NCBI GenBank assembly: GCA_025751475.1
Contig: JAOWLD010000004.1
Coordinates: 124,001-188,000, forward strand
DNA from: Rhodobacteraceae bacterium XHP0102
GTDB taxonomy: Bacteria > Pseudomonadota > Alphaproteobacteria > Rhodobacterales > Rhodobacteraceae
Direction: 5' to 3'
DNA: 64,000 nucleotides
The position numbers were made by a program, and so were the translations under genes. The notes under the pieces are model-generated. The model was not told where the DNA came from and ran no database searches. It saw only the letters and a program-made list of their open reading frames with translations. Positions 35,743 through 46,130 of this stretch are shown here, piece after piece (the first letter of the stretch is position 1; every line of letters starts with the position of its first letter).

Positions 35743-37419
35743 TTAGAACAGCCCTTCAACCTCCCCTGCCTCATTGAGGCGAATGTTTTCGGCCGATGGC
35801 ACCCGTGGCAGACCAGGCATGGTCATGATCTCGCCGCAGATCACCACAATAAATCCTGCACCTGCCGAAAGGCGCACCTCACGAACGGGCAAAGAATGGC
35901 CCGTTGGCGCGCCACGGCGGTTGGGGTCGGTGGTAAAGCTGTATTGCGTCTTGGCCATGCAGACGGGCAGGTTTTTGTATCCTGCGTCTTCCCATGCTTT
36001 GAGTTGATCGCGAATTTTCTGATCCGCCAACACCTCATCGGCGCGGTAAATCCGTTTTGCGATGGTCTCAATTTTTTGGAAGAGTGGCATATCATCAGCA
36101 TAGAGCGTCTGGAACGCGGCGGTGTCGCTATCGGCCAATTCTGCAACGCGGGTGGCCAGCGCCGTGATACCTTTGGACCCTTCCGCCCAGTGGCGGCACA
36201 AGATCGCCTCGGATCCCAACGATTTCACATAGTCCTGCACGGCGGCGACTTCGGCGTCTGTGTCGCTGTAGAAATGGTTGATGGCGACAACCACAGGCAC
36301 GCCAAAGCCTTTGAGATTTTCGATATGACGTCCCAGATTTGGACAGCCGCTCTGGACGGCCTCTACGTTTTCGGCCCCCAGATCGGCCTTGGCGACACCG
36401 CCGTTCATCTTCATTGCGCGCACCGTGGCGACCAAGACCACGCAATCAGGTGCAAGGCCCGCTTTGCGGCATTTGATATTCATAAATTTCTCAGCGCCAA
36501 GATCGGCGCCAAAGCCCGCCTCCGTCACCACGTAATCCGCCAATTTCAGCGCAGTTTTTGTGGCAATAACCGAGTTACATCCATGTGCGATATTGGCAAA
36601 AGGGCCACCATGCACAAAGGCGGGGTTGTTCTCTAGGGTCTGCACGAGGTTTGGTTGCATCGCATCTTTGAGCAGAACCGTCATTGCGCCATCGGCCTTG
36701 ATGTCACGGGCATAAATCGGGCTGCGGTCGCGGCGATAGGCCACGATCATATCGCCCAAACGGCGCTGCAAATCGGCCAGATCATTGGCGAGACACAAGA
36801 TGGCCATCACCTCGGAGGCCACTGTGATGTCGAACCCTGTCTGCCGTGGGAAGCCGTTGGACACACCACCCAGCGAGGTCACAACATCGCGCAAGGCGCG
36901 GTCATTCATATCGAGAACGCGGCGCCAGACAACGCGGCGCTCGTCAATCTGCAACTCATTGCCCCAATAGATGTGATTGTCGATCATCGCAGAAAGCAGG
37001 TTATGCGCCGCCGTGATTGCGTGAAAATCGCCCGTAAAATGCAGGTTCATTTCTTCCATCGGCACAACCTGCGCCAAGCCGCCACCTGCCGCACCGCCCT
37101 TCATGCCGAAGTTTGGCCCAAGCGAGGCTTCGCGGATGCAAATCGCGGCCTTCTTGCCAATGGCGCAAAGGCCATCCCCAAGACCCACTGTGGTGGTGGT
37201 TTTGCCTTCGCCCGCAGGGGTGGGGTTGATCGCGGTGACAAGGATCAGCTTGCCATTTTTTCGGCCTTCAAGGCTGTTGATGAAATCCTGAGACACTTTC
37301 GCCTTGTCATGCCCATAGGGCAGCAGGGCCTCGTAGGGGATATCCAGCTTTTCACCGATCTCTTTGATCGGCTGTTTATTCGCGGCGCGTGCGATTTCGA
37401 TGTCAGTTTTGAAGGCCAT
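35743..37419 (-). CDS. fhs: Formate-tetrahydrofolate ligase
   Basis: A 558-residue enzyme of the standard length. [18 protein letters not shown] is the P-loop-like ATP site, [15 protein letters not shown] follows, and the C-terminal [14 protein letters not shown] is a family hallmark. It makes 10-formyl-THF from formate, THF and ATP. In roseobacters Fhs and FolD support C1 oxidation, for example from methylated compounds. Start ATG 37419. A 15-base palindrome lies 68 bases upstream. Confidence 0.97.
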   Translation of the reverse strand: MAFKTDIEIARAANKQPIKEIGEKLDIPYEALLPYGHDKAKVSQDFINSLEGRKNGKLILVTAINPTPAGEGKTTTTVGLGDGLCAIGKKAAICIREASLGPNFGMKGGAAGGGLAQVVPMEEMNLHFTGDFHAITAAHNLLSAMIDNHIYWGNELQIDERRVVWRRVLDMNDRALRDVVTSLGGVSNGFPRQTGFDITVASEVMAILCLANDLADLQRRLGDMIVAYRRDRSPIYARDIKADGAMTVLLKDAMQPNLVQTLENNPAFVHGGPFANIAHGCNSVIATKTALKLADYVVTEAGFGADLGAEKFMNIKCRKAGLAPDCVVLVATVRAMKMNGGVAKADLGAENVEAVQSGCPNLGRHIENLKGFGVPVVVAINHFYSDTDAEVAAVQDYVKSLGSEAILCRHWAEGSKGITALATRVAELADSDTAAFQTLYADDMPLFQKIETIAKRIYRADEVLADQKIRDQLKAWEDAGYKNLPVCMAKTQYSFTTDPNRRGAPTGHSLPVREVRLSAGAGFIVVICGEIMTMPGLPRVPSAENIRLNEAGEVEGLF

Positions 37420-37486
37420 GATGCGCGTGTCCCATTCTCAGTTTGGGGTTGAGGAAACAAGTCGAATTCAGCGCGACTATAGGGAG

Positions 37487-37501
37487 GCGATTCTGAATCG
37501 C
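37487..37501. promoter_or_regulatory. Perfect palindrome upstream of fhs
   Basis: GCGATTC (37487-37493) and GAATCGC (37495-37501) are perfect inverted arms around a single T, in the 200-base gap between ftsH and fhs. Its position fits an operator for fhs, but no regulator is known. Confidence 0.35.
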
Positions 37502-37549
37502 GCGGACTGTTTTCGACCCTTTCGTGCCATGGCGCGCCAGAAGCATGGG

Positions 37550-37595
37550 CAGCGAAAATCAAAACGCCCCCTGACCGTATCGGATCAGGGGGCGT
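37550..37595 (-). terminator. Rho-independent terminator of ftsH
   Basis: An 11-bp perfect stem (37564-37574 with 37585-37595) around a 10-base loop begins 26 bases after the ftsH stop. On the minus strand the stem is followed by TTTTGATTTT, a T-rich tail, so it should end ftsH transcripts before fhs. Confidence 0.8.
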
Positions 37596-37620
37596 CAAAC
37601 TTGCACCAAAACCGTGCTGA

Positions 37621-39537
37621 TTATGGGGTGGGTTCAGGCTCCATCCCGCCATCATTGCTGCGCGGTTTGCGTGGCTTTGTCTTCGGGATTGCGGTGATGG
37701 AGGCACCACCACCTGTGCCTGTGTCATCCCCGTCATCGCCACGGTTCAAGGGTTCGCCCGCGATGACACGGGTGATCTCGGAGCCTGTCAGGGTTTCATA
37801 TTCCAACAGGCCTTGCGCCAAACGCTCCAGATCATCGCGTTTTTCGGTCAGGATGCGCTTGGCGGTCTCATAGCCTTGATCGACCAATTCCTTGACCTTG
37901 TCGTCAATGATTTTTTGAGTGGCCGCCGAATGGTTGGTGCCCCCGCCATAAGACCCCAAATAGGATTGCTGCTCATTGGCATAATCCACGAAGCCCAATT
38001 CCTCCGCATAGCCGAATTGCGTCACCATGGCGCGCGCAATGCGGCTGACCTGCTGAATGTCAGAGGCCGCGCCTGAGGTCACGTTTTCCTTGCCGAACAC
38101 CAATTCCTCGGCCACACGTCCCCCCATCGCCATGGCGATTTTCGAGGTGTATTTTGTGTAGCTGACCGACAGTTGATCGCGCTCAGGCAGGGAAAGAACC
38201 AAACCCAGGGCACGACCGCGCGGAATGATCGTGGCCTTGTGGATTGGATCGTGCTGCGGCACGTTCAATCCAACCACCGCATGGCCCGCCTCGTGATAGG
38301 CGGTCAGCTTCTTCTCGTCCTCGGTCATGACCATCGAGCGGCGTTCCGCGCCCATCATCACCTTGTCCTTGGCGTTCTCGAAATCTTCCATCGTTACGAA
38401 GCGGCGATTGACGCGGGCGGCCATCAAAGCGGCCTCATTGACCAAATTGGCCAAATCAGCCCCCGAAAAGCCAGGCGTTCCCCGCGCGATGATTCGCAGA
38501 TCGACATTGGGGCCAAGCGGCACTTTGCGCGCGTGCACGCCCAAGATTTTTTCACGGCCCTTGATGTCGGGATTGGGCACCTGCACCTGACGGTCAAAGC
38601 GACCTGGACGCAGCAGCGCAGGGTCAAGCACATCGGGGCGGTTGGTGGCCGCAACGATGATGATGCCCTCATTCGCCTCGAAACCGTCCATCTCGACCAG
38701 AAGCTGGTTCAAGGTCTGCTCGCGTTCGTCATTGCCGCCGCCATAGCCGACTCCGCGCGAGCGGCCGACCGCGTCAATCTCGTCAATAAAGACGATACAA
38801 GGCGCGTTCTTTTTGGCTTGCTCAAACATATCGCGCACGCGGCTTGCGCCGACACCCACGAACATCTCGACAAAGTCCGAACCTGAGATGGTGAAGAAGG
38901 GCACACCCGCCTCGCCCGCAATGGCGCGCGCTAGCAAGGTCTTACCCGTGCCTGGAGGGCCAACAAGCAAGGCACCCTTGGGGATTTTGCCGCCAAGTTT
39001 GCTGAATTTCTGCGGATTCCTCAGGAATTCAACGATTTCTTCCAGTTCTTCCTTGGCTTCATCAATGCCCGCAACATCATCAAATGTGACGCGGCCATGC
39101 TTCTCCGTCAGCAGCTTTGCTTTGGATTTTCCAAAACCCATGGCCCCGCCACGACCGCCGCCTTGCATCCGATTCATGAAGAAAATCCAGATGCCGATCA
39201 GCACCAGAACGGGCAGCCACAAGGACAGGATCGACATGAACCCAGATTGTTCCTGCGGTCGCACATCGACCCGCACGCCTTGGTCAATCAAGGTGGTTGC
39301 AATGTCGCTGTCCGCAGGTCGGGTGGTTTCAAACGTGCCCTCTGGAGTGGTGAATTGCACAGTCTCGCCATCAATTGTGGCCGAACTGACCGAGCCTTGC
39401 CCCACCTGTGCCATGAAATCAGAATAGGCCACCGATCGGGCATTGACCGATGACTGGTTGCCGCTGAACAGATTGAACAGCGCTAGGATCAGCAAAAATA
39501 AGATGACCCAAAAGGCGATATTACGAGCATTGCCCAA
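37621..39537 (-). CDS. ftsH: ATP-dependent zinc metalloprotease FtsH
   Basis: A 638-residue membrane AAA protease. Two N-terminal helices (about residues 8-24 and 103-122) flank a periplasmic loop; Walker A GPPGTGKT is at 193-200, Walker B ending in DE at 252-253, and zinc motif HEAGH at 415-419. It degrades membrane and some soluble proteins. The frame starts with TTG at 39537, with GAGGAG 8-9 bases upstream; no ATG is available before the first helix, so a TTG start is likely. A terminator follows. Confidence 0.96.
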   Translation of the reverse strand: MGNARNIAFWVILFLLILALFNLFSGNQSSVNARSVAYSDFMAQVGQGSVSSATIDGETVQFTTPEGTFETTRPADSDIATTLIDQGVRVDVRPQEQSGFMSILSLWLPVLVLIGIWIFFMNRMQGGGRGGAMGFGKSKAKLLTEKHGRVTFDDVAGIDEAKEELEEIVEFLRNPQKFSKLGGKIPKGALLVGPPGTGKTLLARAIAGEAGVPFFTISGSDFVEMFVGVGASRVRDMFEQAKKNAPCIVFIDEIDAVGRSRGVGYGGGNDEREQTLNQLLVEMDGFEANEGIIIVAATNRPDVLDPALLRPGRFDRQVQVPNPDIKGREKILGVHARKVPLGPNVDLRIIARGTPGFSGADLANLVNEAALMAARVNRRFVTMEDFENAKDKVMMGAERRSMVMTEDEKKLTAYHEAGHAVVGLNVPQHDPIHKATIIPRGRALGLVLSLPERDQLSVSYTKYTSKIAMAMGGRVAEELVFGKENVTSGAASDIQQVSRIARAMVTQFGYAEELGFVDYANEQQSYLGSYGGGTNHSAATQKIIDDKVKELVDQGYETAKRILTEKRDDLERLAQGLLEYETLTGSEITRVIAGEPLNRGDDGDDTGTGGGASITAIPKTKPRKPRSNDGGMEPEPTP

Positions 39538-39617
39538 GAGAATTCTCCTCGCTTTCGCGACAGTCGCGCCTCATGCGCGCTTGCGTTCCCTCTAAGATAA
39601 GGATGCTGAGGCTGACT

Positions 39618-40919
39618 TCAATGCGATAAAATGGATCGGTGGAACTCTGCCGATGTTTCATATTGCGGCGCGCATAGGCCTTCACGCGCCAAAAAGGGCA
39701 CGGCAACCAATGCTGGCCCCGCCCAAAGTGCAGGATAAGATTGGAATGCCGCCTTTGGCAGACCTTTGGGGAGGTCAAGCGCAGCAAGGCTTTGCGCGCC
39801 CAAGGGGCGGATTACGGCCTCGCCCAGACGGCGGCCTTTGATGCGCCATCGCCCATCCCACGCGGCGACCCCATCAGCGGGGCTTTCGTAATCGGCCACT
39901 GCGCGCAATTCACGCACCAAGATCAACCCACCCTCGTGCACAAAGCTTTGCGCGCCATGCAATGTGGCGCCGCGGCCCGCAAAAGCCGCCTCCGCCAAAG
40001 CCTCGAGGCTGCTGAGGCGCGGCCTGTAAGGGGCTTGGGTCAAGCATCCAATCCCATGCGCCAAGAGCCGCAGTTGGGTTTCTTCTTCGATCTTACCGAA
40101 ATCTGCCAAATCAAACCGCAGCACACCAGGATAGGGTTCACTGACAACCTTCGCCGCAACATCTGCCGCGCGCGCCCAGAGAGCCACGGTTGCGCGGCTC
40201 ATATGCGCGGCGGTTCGGGTCAGCGTGTCCGTGCCCAGACCGATGTCTTCAAAATCCACCATCGCCTTGCGGATCCGCACGCGCAGGAAATCTTCGTTCT
40301 CATTGGAGGGATCATCGATCCATGTCATGCCACGAGCGCGCAACGCCGCGCGCAGCGCGTCTCGTCTGGCCCAAAGCAACGGACGTATCACAGGTGCGGC
40401 ACCAGCCGCACGCGCCGCGTTATGCGACAGCGGAAGCGCTTTCATCGCGGCCAATCCTTCAACGCCTGATCCACGCGACAGGCGCATCAAAAATGTCTCC
40501 GCCTGATCATCGCGGGTATGGCCCACAAGGATTGCGCCGATCTCAGGCCGCTTGCGTCTGCGCCAGTCTTGCACAAGGCTATAGCGGGCTGCGCGGGCCG
40601 CCGCCTGCAGATTGCCTGTGCCGTCCCATTTCCATTGCAAGGTGACGTGATCTATGCCGAGGTCATGGGCAATTTTGGCCACCTGTTCCGCTTCAGCCGC
40701 GCTTTCTGCGCGCAGGCCATGGTCCACGGTGATGGCGATTAAGCGCAATGGACCATTGTCAGGGTCTTTGCGCATCTCCTCGGCCCAATCCTGGGCGAGC
40801 ATCATCAAAGCAAGACTATCGCTGCCGCCAGAGACCATGATCGCGATGACATCGGGCAAGGGCGCAGGGCAAAGCCGCGCCATTTCAGCGTGAAATGTCT
40901 CCGAAAGGCTCAATTGCAC
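39618..40919 (-). CDS. tilS: tRNA(Ile)-lysidine synthase
   Basis: A 433-residue N-type ATP pyrophosphatase. The PP-loop SGGSDS is at 30-35, followed by VDHGLRAES and GHTRDDQAETFLMRL, the classic TilS core. It changes C34 of the AUA-reading isoleucine tRNA to lysidine, making it essential. The start is GTG 40919, overlapping the cpoB stop by 10 bases, so tilS is coupled to the tol-pal cluster; ftsH follows 80 bases downstream, a common alphaproteobacterial order. Confidence 0.95.
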   Translation of the reverse strand: MQLSLSETFHAEMARLCPAPLPDVIAIMVSGGSDSLALMMLAQDWAEEMRKDPDNGPLRLIAITVDHGLRAESAAEAEQVAKIAHDLGIDHVTLQWKWDGTGNLQAAARAARYSLVQDWRRRKRPEIGAILVGHTRDDQAETFLMRLSRGSGVEGLAAMKALPLSHNAARAAGAAPVIRPLLWARRDALRAALRARGMTWIDDPSNENEDFLRVRIRKAMVDFEDIGLGTDTLTRTAAHMSRATVALWARAADVAAKVVSEPYPGVLRFDLADFGKIEEETQLRLLAHGIGCLTQAPYRPRLSSLEALAEAAFAGRGATLHGAQSFVHEGGLILVRELRAVADYESPADGVAAWDGRWRIKGRRLGEAVIRPLGAQSLAALDLPKGLPKAAFQSYPALWAGPALVAVPFLAREGLCAPQYETSAEFHRSILSH

Positions 40920-41794
40920 GCAAGGGCCGCGCGGGCCGCATCCGCCTGCGCAATTTCAGCACGGGCCTCAGGATAGCGCGTTGCGACCTCAGATAGGGTG
41001 ATGCAGGCTTCTTCGATCTGGCCCAATTCGCCCAACGATTGGCCCAATCGGGCCAGTGCCGCTGGCGCGCGGGGGCCATCGGGGCTGCCTGAAAAACTGT
41101 CGAGAAAGGCACGGGCAGCACGGCTCCAAGCGCCTTGTTGCACTTCGGCCTCCCCGCGCAAGAAATGCGCCTCGCCCGAAAGTGGGCCACCTGGATAGGT
41201 TTCAGCGAAGCGTCCAAAGGCGGCAACAGCCTCCGCCCAATTTCCCGCATCATAAGCGGCCAAGGCGCGGTCGAAATCTGATTGCTCGGCCACCGCCAAT
41301 TGCGGGCCATCGCCACCGCTGCCAATGCTGGGGGAAGGCGCAAGGATGCTGCCCTGTCCCAAGGCTGGTGTTGATCCATCATTGGGCAAGGCAGATGCAC
41401 CTAAAGAAGGGGTGTCGCCGAGGGTGGCGATATCACATTCTGGCTCCAATTCGCACAGACGGAATTCCAGATCGCCAATGCGGTTTGTGCCATCGCCTAC
41501 AATCGCCTCAATCCGCAATTGTAAGGTTTCCGTAGCGGCAGTCATCCGCCGCAACTCCGCCTCGATGGCATCGAGCCGAGACAGGGGGCTTGCGGTGCCC
41601 GCAGGCAGACTTGGCCCACCCGTGGTTGAAAGCTCCAAGCGAAGGCGCTGAATCTCGAAGTAAAGCACCGACAGTTCCTGCCGTATATCGGCGAGGGTTT
41701 GGGTCTGTTCGGTTTGGGCAAATGCCGCTTGCGGCAGCTGTATGCTACCTATCCCAAAGGCCAAAACTCCACAGATCAGCGCCCGCTTGAGCAT
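40910..41794 (-). CDS. cpoB: Tol-Pal system protein CpoB/YbgF
   Basis: A 294-residue periplasmic protein. A signal peptide (cleavage after AAFAQ) leads to an N-terminal coiled-coil (TLADIRQELSVLYFEIQRL) for trimerisation, a linker, and C-terminal TPR repeats (DFDRALAAYDAGNWAEAVAA onward). CpoB links Tol-Pal constriction to peptidoglycan synthesis at the septum. ATG 41794 is chosen because translation from there begins with the signal peptide. It lies 5 bases after pal and overlaps tilS. Confidence 0.92.
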   Translation of the reverse strand: MLKRALICGVLAFGIGSIQLPQAAFAQTEQTQTLADIRQELSVLYFEIQRLRLELSTTGGPSLPAGTASPLSRLDAIEAELRRMTAATETLQLRIEAIVGDGTNRIGDLEFRLCELEPECDIATLGDTPSLGASALPNDGSTPALGQGSILAPSPSIGSGGDGPQLAVAEQSDFDRALAAYDAGNWAEAVAAFGRFAETYPGGPLSGEAHFLRGEAEVQQGAWSRAARAFLDSFSGSPDGPRAPAALARLGQSLGELGQIEEACITLSEVATRYPEARAEIAQADAARAALACN

Positions 41795-41799
41795 ATTGT

Positions 41800-42303
41800 T
41801 TAAACCCCTGCGCCCGCTGCAATCACCGTGACCGCACGGCGGTTGCGGCTGTAGCAAGCCTCGTTTGAGCAAATCTCAATTGGGCGTTCCTTGCCGTAAG
41901 AAATGGTCGACAAGCGGTTGGGGGCAACACCACGGCTGATCAGATATTCCTGTGCTGATGCCGCGCGGCGCGCACCAAGCGCAAGGTTATACTCGCGGGT
42001 GCCTTGTTCATCCGCGTGACCTTCGATGATCGCAGTGTAACTGGGATTATTCAGCAACCATGTCGCTTGTTGATCCAAGGTCGCCGCCGCTTCAGCCGAG
42101 AGGGTCGATTGATCCACGGCAAAGAAAACACGGTCGCCAATGGTTTGGTTGAAATATTCAGGGCTTGCGGGATCAAAATTACCCCCCATCGCGCCCGCGC
42201 CATTCATGCCGCCCGCGCCACTGCCGCCAAGCCCCGCCTGCGAACAGGCCGCAAGGCCAAGCATTGCCACCATCAAACTTGATTTCACCAAAAGTTTCAT
42301 CAT
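41800..42303 (-). CDS. pal: Peptidoglycan-associated lipoprotein Pal
   Basis: A 167-residue outer-membrane lipoprotein. Lipobox LAACS puts the lipidated cysteine at residue 20; the OmpA-like domain has VFFAVDQSTLSAEAAATL, IEGHADEQGTREYNLALGARR and the RLSTISYGKERP end that bind meso-diaminopimelate. It anchors the outer membrane to peptidoglycan and interacts with TolB. The ATG at 42303 has AGGA 6 bases upstream; the next codon is also ATG. Confidence 0.96.
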   Translation of the reverse strand: MMKLLVKSSLMVAMLGLAACSQAGLGGSGAGGMNGAGAMGGNFDPASPEYFNQTIGDRVFFAVDQSTLSAEAAATLDQQATWLLNNPSYTAIIEGHADEQGTREYNLALGARRAASAQEYLISRGVAPNRLSTISYGKERPIEICSNEACYSRNRRAVTVIAAGAGV

Positions 42304-42345
42304 TCACATTCCTAATGCTTGGGAGGGGTGTTCCATCCCGATTGC

Positions 42346-42361
42346 GGGCGATTGTTCGCCC
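42346..42361 (-). other. Small hairpin upstream of pal
   Basis: GGGCGA (42346-42351) pairs with TCGCCC (42356-42361) around a 4-base loop in the 121-base tolB-pal gap. It may be a partial attenuator or a processing site; no T tract is seen. Confidence 0.3.
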
Positions 42362-42424
42362 TGTCTTAACACGTCCAAACCGCCTTGTGAATCAGGCATC
42401 GTCACCCAATTGATCACTTGCGGT

Positions 42425-43771
42425 TTATTGCAACAGAGGCGACCATGCAGGGTCAGACGCCATGCCCGGTGTCGCAACACGTTGCAGATTGCGTCCCGAA
42501 ATATCGACCGAATAAAGCGCAGGCGCGCCATTTGTGCCTGCGGTTTCGCGGGTGAACATCACCACGCGCCCATTGGGTGCCCAAGTTGGCCCCTCATCGA
42601 GAAAAGATGCGGTCAAAAGCCGTTCTTCGCTGCCATCCACCCGCATCACACCAATGTGGAACCGCCCCGCCTCTTGCTTGGTGAAAGCGATGTAATCGCC
42701 ACGTGGGCTCCAGACGGGTGTCCCGTAACGTCCGCTGCCACGGCTGATACGCTGTGCTTGGCCGCCTGTTGCGGGCATAATGTAAAGCTGCTGGTTGCCC
42801 GAACGGTCGCTTTCAAACACAACCTGATTGCCATCAGGCGAAAAACTGGGCGCGGTTTCAATCGAGGGGGCTTCGGTCAGACGGGTTTGGCCGCCACTGA
42901 TGAGATCGAGCATATAGATATCGCTATTGCCGCCACGTTCGACCGAGAAGACCACGCGCCGCCCATCTGGGGAATAGCGCGGCGCAAAGGTCATGGTGCC
43001 CGGCAAGTCGGCCAAGGGGCGATGGGTGACGCTGGCGATGTCCATTTGATAGATGCGCGGCGTCCCACTTTCATAGGATGTGTAAAGCAGGCTGCGCCCA
43101 TCGGGTGAAAAGCGGGGGGCGAGAACAATCGCACTGCTGTCTGTCAGGTATTGCACATTCGCGCCGTCATAATCCATCAGTGCCAGACGCTTGAGCCGCG
43201 CGTTTTTCGGACCTTCTTCGTTGATAAAGGCCACGCGCGTGTCGAAATATCCGCTTTCGCCCGTGATGCGGCTATAGACCTGATCCGCCACGCGATGTGC
43301 CATGCGCCGCCATGTCTCGGGCGTGGCGACAAATTGCAGGCCATCGCCCAAGGGCAATTGTGAAAACACGTCAAACAGGCGGAATCGCACCACCATCTGA
43401 CCATCGGATGTGCGCCCCACGGAGCCAGTGATCAGGGCCTGCGCATTGATCGCTTGCCAATCGGCAAATTGCACGGGGCTGTCGAAACTGGTGATGGTGG
43501 AGATATGCGCCTCGGCTGGGATTTCGCGGAACAGGCCCGTGCCGCGCAGATCAGCGGCAATCACCCGCGTGATGTCTTGGGCGGCATCGGCCATATCTGG
43601 GCTGTCCGCGATAAAAACGGGCAGGGCAAAGGGCAGGGGCTCAATCACACCTTCGGTGATCTCAATGCGCAATGGCCCCCCTGCGCTTTGTGCCCCAACG
43701 GGCAGGGCCACTAGGCCAAGTGCGGCGCACAGACCCAAGCCGCGAAAGAGATTGTTCAACTGCGCCTTCAT
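42425..43771 (-). CDS. tolB: Tol-Pal system beta-propeller protein TolB
   Basis: A 448-residue periplasmic protein: signal peptide (cleavage after VGAQS), an N-terminal alpha/beta domain and a six-bladed propeller built from repeats such as [16 protein letters not shown] and [15 protein letters not shown]. TolB relays force between TolA and Pal. It overlaps tolA by 4 bases (ATGA). Confidence 0.96.
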   Translation of the reverse strand: MKAQLNNLFRGLGLCAALGLVALPVGAQSAGGPLRIEITEGVIEPLPFALPVFIADSPDMADAAQDITRVIAADLRGTGLFREIPAEAHISTITSFDSPVQFADWQAINAQALITGSVGRTSDGQMVVRFRLFDVFSQLPLGDGLQFVATPETWRRMAHRVADQVYSRITGESGYFDTRVAFINEEGPKNARLKRLALMDYDGANVQYLTDSSAIVLAPRFSPDGRSLLYTSYESGTPRIYQMDIASVTHRPLADLPGTMTFAPRYSPDGRRVVFSVERGGNSDIYMLDLISGGQTRLTEAPSIETAPSFSPDGNQVVFESDRSGNQQLYIMPATGGQAQRISRGSGRYGTPVWSPRGDYIAFTKQEAGRFHIGVMRVDGSEERLLTASFLDEGPTWAPNGRVVMFTRETAGTNGAPALYSVDISGRNLQRVATPGMASDPAWSPLLQ

Positions 43772-44760
43772 CTCAGCCTCATTTGTTCAGGGTTAAAGAC
43801 CATTTCGATGGTTTGCCATTGGTCGTATTTTTCTGGGGGCAGGTTAAACCCGTTTGCGCCACAGCGCAAAATCGCACGGCGTCCTGCCTCAAATGCTTGG
43901 CCAACCGATGCATCTGAGCCACCTGCACTGTCGATCAGGCGGATCGACCCTGCATCTGGACGCCCGTCTTGGCCCAAAGTGACCGAGATGGTGACAACTG
44001 TGCGCTGCGCCTCTGAGGAGAGCGCCCCGATATTCCAACAGGCGCGCACATCGGCAATCAGCCCGTCCACCTCGCCGCTGCTCAAAGGCGGGCCAGAGGG
44101 CACAGCTGGCGGAGCGGGGGTGGTGACCGCTTCGGCCACCGCCGCCGCAATCGCATCGGCGAGCGGGTCAGCAGGTTCAGGTGTTGGTTCTGGCTCTGGT
44201 TCAGGTTCTGGCTGCGGCTCTGGTTCGGGGTTCGGGCGCTGTGGCCGTGCCGTTGGCACGGGCGATGCAATCGGCGCAAGGCTGGCCGCAGGCGTTTCAG
44301 CCTCGGTTACGATTTGGGTCGTTGCGGCCTCTGGCGCTTGGGCCACATCTTGCTCGATAGGGGTCTCGGCCGTCACCTCTGGCTCGGGGGTTGCCTCTAC
44401 AACCGTGGGTGCGATTTCCGCCTCAGGAGGGGGTGCTGGTGCAGGGGTTGGTGCCACACGCGGGGCCGCCTCAGGTGTCGGTGTGTCAGAAGGTGGCGCA
44501 TCTTGCGCACCCATGGGCGGTGCGCTGATCTGGGGTGTCACCTCAGGCGGCGGAGCTGTTTCTGGCGCGATGTCGGGCTCGGGTGCGGGCGGCAGGCTTG
44601 CAATTTCCGTCAAGGCCTCAAATTCGGCTGTTGAGATGATTTGCACGCCTGTGACTTGGAACTCGGTCTCGGTTTCGCGGTGAAAAAGGCTATCCCCGAA
44701 CGCCACCCAAAAGAGCAGCGCGATGTGCAGCCCAGCCGAGACATAAAGCTCCCGCCGCAT
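43768..44760 (-). CDS. tolA: TolA-like cell envelope protein
   Basis: A 330-residue protein with one N-terminal membrane helix ([21 protein letters not shown]), a long proline/glutamate/alanine-rich middle (about residues 60-215, with Pro-Glu runs at about 181-198) and a C-terminal TonB/TolA-like domain ([20 protein letters not shown]). TolA reaches through the periplasm to contact TolB and Pal, energised by TolQR. Unlike E. coli TolA, the spacer is Pro-Glu rich rather than Ala-Lys helical, which is usual in this group. It follows tolR and overlaps tolB. Confidence 0.92.
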   Translation of the reverse strand: MRRELYVSAGLHIALLFWVAFGDSLFHRETETEFQVTGVQIISTAEFEALTEIASLPPAPEPDIAPETAPPPEVTPQISAPPMGAQDAPPSDTPTPEAAPRVAPTPAPAPPPEAEIAPTVVEATPEPEVTAETPIEQDVAQAPEAATTQIVTEAETPAASLAPIASPVPTARPQRPNPEPEPQPEPEPEPEPTPEPADPLADAIAAAVAEAVTTPAPPAVPSGPPLSSGEVDGLIADVRACWNIGALSSEAQRTVVTISVTLGQDGRPDAGSIRLIDSAGGSDASVGQAFEAGRRAILRCGANGFNLPPEKYDQWQTIEMVFNPEQMRLR

Positions 44761-44765
44761 CAACC

Positions 44766-45257
44766 TTACCCCTCAGGCCCGCTGCCTGGGGCACCGTTCA
44801 AGGCGGGGCCGCCTGCATCGGTTACAAGACCGATTTCACGAAAGCCCCCTGCATTGAGCGCGCCCATGATCTGCATCACCTCTTCATAGGAGATTGCGCC
44901 ATCTGCGCGCAGAAAAATGCGGGTGCTGTCCCGCTCACCTGCTATGGCCAAAAGCCGTGTGACCAATTCCGTCCGCTCGACCTCGGTGGTTTGGATCATC
45001 ACCCGCCCATCGGCGGCAATTGTCACTGTGAGTGGCTCCTCCTCCTCGCTGGGCAAGGCTTCGGCGGCGGTGTCGGGCAAATCAATCGGCACACCGACCG
45101 TCATCAGTGGAGCGGCCACCATGAAGATGATCAAAAGACACAGCATCACATCTACGAAGGGCGTGACGTTGATTTCGGATATGGCGCGCGTGCCGCCTGC
45201 GCGTCTGCGCCCGCGTCTGCGCCCCCCGCCCGATTTTTGCGCAACCGAGGCCCCCAT
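44766..45257 (-). CDS. tolR: Tol-Pal biopolymer transport protein TolR
   Basis: A 163-residue ExbD/TolR protein. A basic arginine-rich N-terminus precedes INVTPFVDVMLCLLIIFMV, the single membrane helix with the essential aspartate, then a periplasmic domain. With TolQ it forms the proton-driven motor acting on TolA. Its ATG shares a base with the tolQ stop (TGATG). Confidence 0.95.
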   Translation of the reverse strand: MGASVAQKSGGGRRRGRRRAGGTRAISEINVTPFVDVMLCLLIIFMVAAPLMTVGVPIDLPDTAAEALPSEEEEPLTVTIAADGRVMIQTTEVERTELVTRLLAIAGERDSTRIFLRADGAISYEEVMQIMGALNAGGFREIGLVTDAGGPALNGAPGSGPEG

Positions 45258-45949
45258 CAGTCAAGCTGCCGTGAAAGAAGCGTGGAAAACTCATCGGCAA
45301 AGCTTTCATAGCCCGCGATGATCCGATCCGAGTCGGAAGACAGTTTGTTATAGAAAATCACCGCAGGGATCGCGGCCAGCAAGCCAAGACCCGTGGCCAA
45401 GAGCGCCTCGGCAATACCAGGTGCCACAACGGCAAGCGATGTGTTGCCTGAAATCGCGATTTCTTGGAAGGAGCGCATGATCCCCCAGACCGTGCCAAAC
45501 AAACCCACGAAAGGCGCGGTTGCGCCCGTGGTTGCGAGGAAATTCAAACCCGCTGTGAGGCGTTCTGCCTCGCGCGCAATCGCCACATCCATCGAACGAT
45601 CCACCCGCTGCTGCACCCCTGGGATCAAGGCGCCATCATCACGCAGCGAATTGCGCCATTCGGCCATCCCCGCCACAAACACACGCTCCGCTGCGGATTG
45701 TGGGCTTTCGGCGATTTGATCATAGAGCAAATCAAGCGGTTGGCCTGACCAGAAGGCTGCATCAAATTCGGCGGTGGTTTGGCGTGCGCGGCGATAAATC
45801 CGATATTTGTTGATCGTAATCGCCCAAACCCAGACCGAAGCCACGATCAGCGCGATCATCACAGCCTGCACAATAAAGGATGCGCGGAAAAACAGCGCGA
45901 TGAGGGTGAAATCAGCCTCTTGCGCCATACCAAGCGTTGTAGCGTCCAT
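45257..45949 (-). CDS. tolQ: Tol-Pal proton channel subunit TolQ
   Basis: A 230-residue MotA/TolQ/ExbB protein with three membrane helices (about 17-40, 130-155 and 170-195). GLNFLATTGATAPFVGLFGT holds the conserved membrane-proton path residues. It forms the channel with TolR. A likely promoter lies about 105-130 bases upstream; ybgC lies 181 bases upstream on the same strand. Confidence 0.96.
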   Translation of the reverse strand: MDATTLGMAQEADFTLIALFFRASFIVQAVMIALIVASVWVWAITINKYRIYRRARQTTAEFDAAFWSGQPLDLLYDQIAESPQSAAERVFVAGMAEWRNSLRDDGALIPGVQQRVDRSMDVAIAREAERLTAGLNFLATTGATAPFVGLFGTVWGIMRSFQEIAISGNTSLAVVAPGIAEALLATGLGLLAAIPAVIFYNKLSSDSDRIIAGYESFADEFSTLLSRQLD

Positions 45950-46053
45950 GCCCGTTCTTTCTTTTGCCTCAATGCAAGACCCCGTTCGTGGGGCCGCAAT
46001 CCACCCAAGCCGGCGCGTTTCTTTATTGCCACGCTCAACCTGTGATTAACCCA

Positions 46054-46082
46054 ACTATATCAGGTTCAAAACGAGTTGGAAA
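46054..46082 (-). promoter_or_regulatory. Possible promoter for tolQRAB
   Basis: On the minus strand TTTCCA (46082-46077) and TATAGT (46059-46054) are 17 bases apart in the 181-base gap between ybgC and tolQ. The -10 differs from consensus by one base; the -35 by two. It would allow tolQRAB expression independent of ybgC. Confidence 0.4.
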
Positions 46083-46130
46083 TGGGCCTGCGCTCACCCT
46101 GTTGTGATCGGCAAATCCCCGCGCCCGTGG

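Noticed and set aside
35593-37452. Long plus-strand frames opposite fhs
   Set aside because: They are the antisense of fhs, with no recognisable domains; the fhs reading is certain.
38173-38886. Plus-strand frame opposite ftsH
   Set aside because: It mirrors the AAA domain of ftsH and has no function of its own.
39556-39568. Short hairpin in the ftsH leader
   Set aside because: Only 5 bp around a 3-base loop; expected by chance in GC-rich DNA.
44160-44235. Repetitive stretch in tolA read as a mobile or satellite repeat
   Set aside because: It encodes the Pro-Glu spacer of TolA in frame and is normal low-complexity coding sequence.
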